From contig JAITOM010000345.1 in the NCBI GenBank assembly GCA_031289975.1, positions 1 to 9,390 on the forward strand: a stretch of 9,390 nucleotides of DNA, given 5' to 3'. Each line of letters starts with the position of its first letter. Position 1 is the first letter of the stretch. The stretch comes from Methanobrevibacter sp. GTDB taxonomy: Archaea > Methanobacteriota > Methanobacteria > Methanobacteriales > Methanobacteriaceae. Under the pieces are notes generated by a model. It ran no database searches. It was given only the letters and a program-made list of their open reading frames with translations, and was not told the DNA's origin. The position numbers and the translations under genes were made by a program. Below, piece by piece: positions 6,543 through 9,390 of this stretch.

Positions 6543-6577
6543 TTATAATACTTTATCCAACAGTTATAATACTTTAT
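6543..6577. repeat. 14-bp direct repeat, 21-bp period
   Basis: TTATAATACTTTAT occurs at 6543-6556 and 6564-6577. The 21-bp spacing puts both copies on the same DNA face. They lie downstream of the expected start for the 6473 box, so they could be a repressor site, part of a transcript, or simple AT-rich duplication. Confidence 0.5.
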
Positions 6578-6824
6578 TTTTTAAAGCATTTAAGAAGTTT
6601 ATAATGTCAGTATAGTGATAATAAAGACTTTTGTTTATACTTAATATTTGAGTAAAATTTTAAAAGAATGATTTTATCATAACCCAAAAAAATTTTGGAT
6701 TTTATAGTTTTTTTTACCTAACTTTTTTTGATGAAAATCTGAAATAATGGTATGATTTTATTATAATTGATAAGCTTGGTGTATACCTAATAATAATTTA
6801 AATATAGATTTAGAGGTGATTTAA

Positions 6825-8102
6825 TTGAGTAATTTTAAAAAAATGTTTTGTATGTTGTTTGTTGTATCTTTATTAGCAATATTTATAGTATCAGCAGCAA
6901 ATACAAACGATATTAGTGATTCTGTATTATATAAAACTAATGATAAAATATTGTTTAATATAACAGCAACACCACATAGAGTTGCTGATGATATAGCATA
7001 TCTTACATTAAATATATCAACGAAAGAAAGAAATAATAAAACTTTTATATTAAATGATGAAACTATATTAAATAATGGGACATTAATAAAATTTAATAAT
7101 ACTAATAGTTCTCAGATAAATACAGATAATTTCACATATTTTGATGGTATGAGTAAAATTTTAACTCTTAAAGAAGAGAATACTGATGATAATGTAACTT
7201 TAAATATAACTTTCCAAGATAATCATAATGCTAATTCTCAAATAACTGTAGATTTAAATAATAGTGATAATGTATCGGATAATAGTGATAATGTGTCTGA
7301 TATTGAAACTATGGCATCAACACCTGAAAAATTCAATGTAGTTGCCACTTCAAGTTCAAATACTCCTGTTTACTTAATTATCAGTCAGAGACTAAATTAT
7401 TATAGTCCACAACTTATAAAAAATGCTGGTGTTACCCATGTAATTATTAATACTCTTTGTGATGGAATTACTCAAGATAGAATTAATGATTTTGTTAATG
7501 TTGGACTGTATGTTCAATTTTATACTCCATGTTATTATAACCCTAATACTGGTAGTTGGGATATGGATTTTAATAGAGCGAAGGAAAGAGTGTTTAATGC
7601 ATTAGATAGAATGAATAGTTTTTCTAATGTTGATGGTTTTGTATTAGATTACATTAGATCTCCTAATGCTTATGCTAATAATCAATATTTAGTCAAAAAT
7701 TTAATTACAGAGGTTAGGAGCAGATATCCTAATAAGCAATTAAGTGCTTTTATCATGCCTGAATCTTGTGGTACTGAAGTTTATGGGCAAAATATTGATT
7801 GGATTAAACCATATTTAAATAATATTATGGTCATGGCTTATAAAGGTAATTATAATCGGGGTAGTGATTGGATTAGGGATATTAACTATTATTTCTTTCA
7901 AAAAGTAAGTGGTAGTGGCTGTGCGCTTGTTAATATTGTGCAATCTTATGTTAGTGATAATAATCCAGTTCCATTGAGTAGAACTACTCTTTACTTTGAT
8001 ATGGATAAAGGATTATATGGTGGGGCTTATGGTACTGGTTTATTCCGTGCTGGGTTGAATAATTTAGATCCTAATAATCCTTATGTTCCAAGATCAACTT
8101 AA
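6825..8102 (+). CDS. Secreted TIM-barrel glycoside hydrolase-like protein, TTG start
   Basis: A 425-residue exported protein, distant paralogue of the 3087 gene. TTG 6825 is chosen because GAGGTGAT (6813-6820) lies four bases upstream; the first ATG (6843) would be too far away. Residues 1-25 are a signal peptide. Residues 26-145 look beta-rich and full of Asn-x-Ser/Thr sites, perhaps a wall- or sugar-binding domain. A duplicated NSDNVSD linker (146-159) follows. The barrel (about 180-412) has VDGFVLDYIRSP (269-280, Asp270 and Asp275), QLSAFIMPE (305-313) and NIMVMAYKGNY (333-343), in the same order as the sibling's motifs. The tyrosine-proline of the sibling's DYVRYP is Ser-Pro here. No C-terminal anchor is present, so it should be released or bound to the wall non-covalently. 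Four Cys in the barrel could form disulfides. The substrate is unproven. Confidence 0.75.
   Translation: MSNFKKMFCMLFVVSLLAIFIVSAANTNDISDSVLYKTNDKILFNITATPHRVADDIAYLTLNISTKERNNKTFILNDETILNNGTLIKFNNTNSSQINTDNFTYFDGMSKILTLKEENTDDNVTLNITFQDNHNANSQITVDLNNSDNVSDNSDNVSDIETMASTPEKFNVVATSSSNTPVYLIISQRLNYYSPQLIKNAGVTHVIINTLCDGITQDRINDFVNVGLYVQFYTPCYYNPNTGSWDMDFNRAKERVFNALDRMNSFSNVDGFVLDYIRSPNAYANNQYLVKNLITEVRSRYPNKQLSAFIMPESCGTEVYGQNIDWIKPYLNNIMVMAYKGNYNRGSDWIRDINYYFFQKVSGSGCALVNIVQSYVSDNNPVPLSRTTLYFDMDKGLYGGAYGTGLFRAGLNNLDPNNPYVPRST
7260..7301 (+). repeat. Tandem 21-bp repeat in linker
   Basis: Two adjacent 21-base units encode NSDNVSD twice. They differ only at third codon positions and in the serine codon (TCG versus TCT), so the peptide is identical. 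The repeat marks the linker between the N-terminal domain and the barrel and adds potential glycosylation sites. Confidence 0.8.
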
Positions 8103-8302
8103 ATAATGAGAGTCAACAACTTGTTCAATATCAATGCAAAAGTTTTCAATAATTAAATTAGATTAGGGCATTAATTATTTTACTATTGTTTCATTAACTT
8201 TTAATTTAATGCATCGATACTATGTCTTAATCAAGTTTAATATTGATTATCAGAAATGATAAGTATTTATGAGCGATATAGTTTAATAAGAATATGAGGT
8301 GA
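8103..8302 (+). promoter_or_regulatory. Intergenic control region of the pseudomurein-binding gene
   Basis: There is no gene in this gap. It holds an inverted repeat TAATCAA/TTGATTA (8228-8234 and 8243-8249), and the 10-mer ATAAGTATTT (8259-8268), identical to a half of the palindrome at 2984-3005. GAGGTGA at 8296-8302 is the ribosome site for ATG 8315, with a rather long 12-base spacing. No strong T-run separates it from the gene before, so read-through is possible. Confidence 0.4.
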
Positions 8303-8314
8303 CTATTTATTTTA

Positions 8315-9226
8315 ATGATAAAAAAAATATTAAGTTTAGTAACAATTTTTGTAGTTTCAATTTCTTTAATAAATGCTTGCTATTTTATTGATCATGAAAA
8401 ACATACAAATCTGATAGACATGAATAATACTACTAATATTACAATAAATAACACTAATGTTAGTATAGAAAATATATTGGATGCTTCCCAGGGGGTTAAA
8501 AAGTTTAAAGAAGAAAATGAAACATTACCTGCTTATGTTATGGTTGATGATGAAAATTGTAGTATGGAACAATTTTTGTACTTAATATCTAAAGCTATTA
8601 TTAATACAAAATTGGATAATAATTCATCCATTGAAGTTTTAAATGATATTAAACCATCTAATTCTACTGGAGATAATTGGGATGGTGAAATTAATAAAAT
8701 CACATATATCCTCAATGCAACAAAAATTGTTGTGGATGTAGAAGAAAATAGAGAAGTTCCTGATTTTTTAATGACTGAATTTGGTAATGTTTCGTTTAAT
8801 TCAACTGTTTATGGCTTTGCAGTAATAGGGGATTTTATTAAAAATAATGGTACATTTCCAGAAACAATTAGTTTTAATGCTACAGAAGATGGTAAAAAAT
8901 ACAGATGGAATTATATTACTGATTTAGCTAATTGGTTATATGAAAATCATGAGTATAATGTTACAGGAGATTGTTATATATTTAGTGACATTATAGCAAA
9001 AAAACTTGCAGAACAAGGTTATCAATGTGGAATAATTCAAGGAACTACAGAATTAGGAAATCATCGTGCTGTTATGGTGATTGTTAATGGTGAAAGACAA
9101 TGGTTTGAAACATGCAGATGTGTTAAAAGTGGTTGGGGTATTAATCCGAATAAATGGAATGAACCATATATTACTTGGAAGCCAGAGTCTTTATACAAAA
9201 GTTTTAATGGATTTACTTATCCTTAA
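8315..9226 (+). CDS. Pseudomurein-binding protein with transglutaminase/C71-like domain
   Basis: A 303-residue exported protein that probably cuts or rearranges peptide bonds in pseudomurein. Residues 1-21 are a signal sequence ending Leu-Ile-Asn-Ala-Cys, close to but not a strict lipobox. Residues 54-96 are a clear pseudomurein-binding repeat (core ILDASQGVKKFKEENETLP, then YVMV and SMEQFLYLISKAI). Residues 132-186 look like a second, degenerate copy (ILNATKIVVDVEENREVPDF). The C-terminal domain (about 195-303) has VTGDCYIFS with Cys220, LGNHRAVMV with His250, and RQWFETC, the layout of transglutaminase-like and C71 pseudomurein endoisopeptidase enzymes. The third catalytic position, normally Asp, appears to be Glu265. 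Known endoisopeptidases of this kind (PeiW, PeiP) are virus lysins; this copy has a signal peptide and sits beside glycan hydrolases, suggesting a cellular role. A transglutaminase or inactive binder remains possible. Confidence 0.82.
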   Translation: MIKKILSLVTIFVVSISLINACYFIDHEKHTNLIDMNNTTNITINNTNVSIENILDASQGVKKFKEENETLPAYVMVDDENCSMEQFLYLISKAIINTKLDNNSSIEVLNDIKPSNSTGDNWDGEINKITYILNATKIVVDVEENREVPDFLMTEFGNVSFNSTVYGFAVIGDFIKNNGTFPETISFNATEDGKKYRWNYITDLANWLYENHEYNVTGDCYIFSDIIAKKLAEQGYQCGIIQGTTELGNHRAVMVIVNGERQWFETCRCVKSGWGINPNKWNEPYITWKPESLYKSFNGFTYP

Positions 9227-9227
9227 A

Positions 9228-9240
9228 TTTTCTTTTTTTT
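9228..9240 (+). terminator. T-run terminator
   Basis: The stop codon of the preceding gene is followed at once by ATTTTC and eight T (9233-9240), typical of archaeal intrinsic termination without a stem. Confidence 0.6.
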
Positions 9241-9259
9241 GAAAATATTTATATATAAA
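9241..9259 (+). promoter_or_regulatory. Candidate promoter for a gene beyond the window
   Basis: GAAAATA followed by TTTATATATAAA (9248-9259) matches an archaeal BRE plus TATA arrangement. The TATA part is self-complementary, so either strand could be served. No coding start follows before the window ends. Confidence 0.4.
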
Positions 9260-9357
9260 TTATCTTTTTTTCTGTTTATTTTAATTTTTCTAAAAAATCG
9301 TTATTTTTGATTAAATAAGATTGACATATTTAATTTTCAATAAAAATCTATTTAATT

Positions 9358-9381
9358 TGTTTATTTTTCTAAAAATAAACA
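9358..9381. promoter_or_regulatory. Perfect palindrome with 11-bp arms
   Basis: TGTTTATTTTT-CT-AAAAATAAACA is a perfect inverted repeat around two bases. The related string TGTTTATTTTAATTTTTCTA begins near 9272. It lies about 100 bases after the TATA-like element and may be an operator of the next gene or a leader hairpin. Confidence 0.45.
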
Positions 9382-9390
9382 TGTATTTAA

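Larger units (their letters stand above)
6348..6812. other. Repeat-rich intergenic region, possible small-RNA unit
   Basis: The 477-base gap before the 6825 gene has no protein gene. It contains two pairs of direct repeats (listed separately), a promoter box TTTATATA at 6473-6480, a small inverted repeat CCAAAA/TTTTGG (6684-6689 and 6693-6698), and two T-runs (6708-6715 and 6723-6729). A second TATA-like element, TTATAATT (6761-6768), sits where it could serve the 6825 gene. This order allows a separate transcript of roughly 200 bases, from about 6500 to 6715, before the gene's own promoter. Confidence 0.35.

Noticed and set aside
6406..6577. CRISPR array
   Set aside because: There are only two pairs of unrelated short repeats with 6- to 7-base spacers; no array structure and no cas genes.

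Overview
The window is very AT-rich and has archaeal signals: TTTATATA-type promoter boxes, T-run terminators and GAGGTGAT/AGGTGAT ribosome sites. One gene carries a clear pseudomurein-binding repeat. Pseudomurein is found in Methanobacteriales and Methanopyrus, so with this base composition the source is most likely a gut-type member of Methanobacteriales (Methanobrevibacter or Methanosphaera). The genus is inferred, not shown. All six genes I accept read on the + strand and all but the first begin with a secretion signal.

Left part (1-2616): a 553-base leader with no intact gene is followed by two tandem paralogues of unknown function (554-1597 and 1915-2616). They share a block about 90% identical in protein (153 of 169 residues by hand count) and the same C-terminal tail. 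Otherwise they are mosaics. The first has a leaderless N-terminus, a seven-unit 15-bp repeat and a hydrophobic two-helix hairpin. The second has a signal peptide, only three repeat units and no hairpin. The 5' end of the first copy looks decayed (a T9 tract and one in-frame stop). The second is preceded by a 20-bp tandem duplication of its own ribosome site and start, which makes a six-codon upstream ORF.

Gap 2617-3086: no intact gene, but a 47-codon coding-like remnant on the - strand and a perfect 22-bp palindrome just upstream of the next gene.

Right part (3087-9226): four exported proteins that together look like a wall-degrading or wall-remodelling set. They are a membrane-anchored TIM-barrel glycoside-hydrolase-like protein (3087-4157), a membrane-anchored NagZ-like GH3 beta-N-acetylhexosaminidase probably co-transcribed with it (4224-6347), a second, secreted TIM-barrel protein starting at TTG (6825-8102), and a protein with a pseudomurein-binding repeat and a transglutaminase/C71-like Cys-His domain (8315-9226). 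Glycan hydrolases beside a pseudomurein-targeted thiol enzyme suggest a locus that cuts both the glycan strands and the peptide bridges of pseudomurein. That joint role is an inference from domains and proximity. The two anchored enzymes share a C-terminal Lys/Asn-Thr-Gly-x-Pro-Leu + membrane helix + Arg/Lys tail.

The 477-base gap before the second TIM-barrel gene holds two pairs of direct repeats, a promoter box and T-runs, consistent with regulation or a small RNA. The last 164 bases contain a T-run terminator, a new promoter-like box and a perfect 11-bp-arm palindrome, probably belonging to a gene beyond the window.
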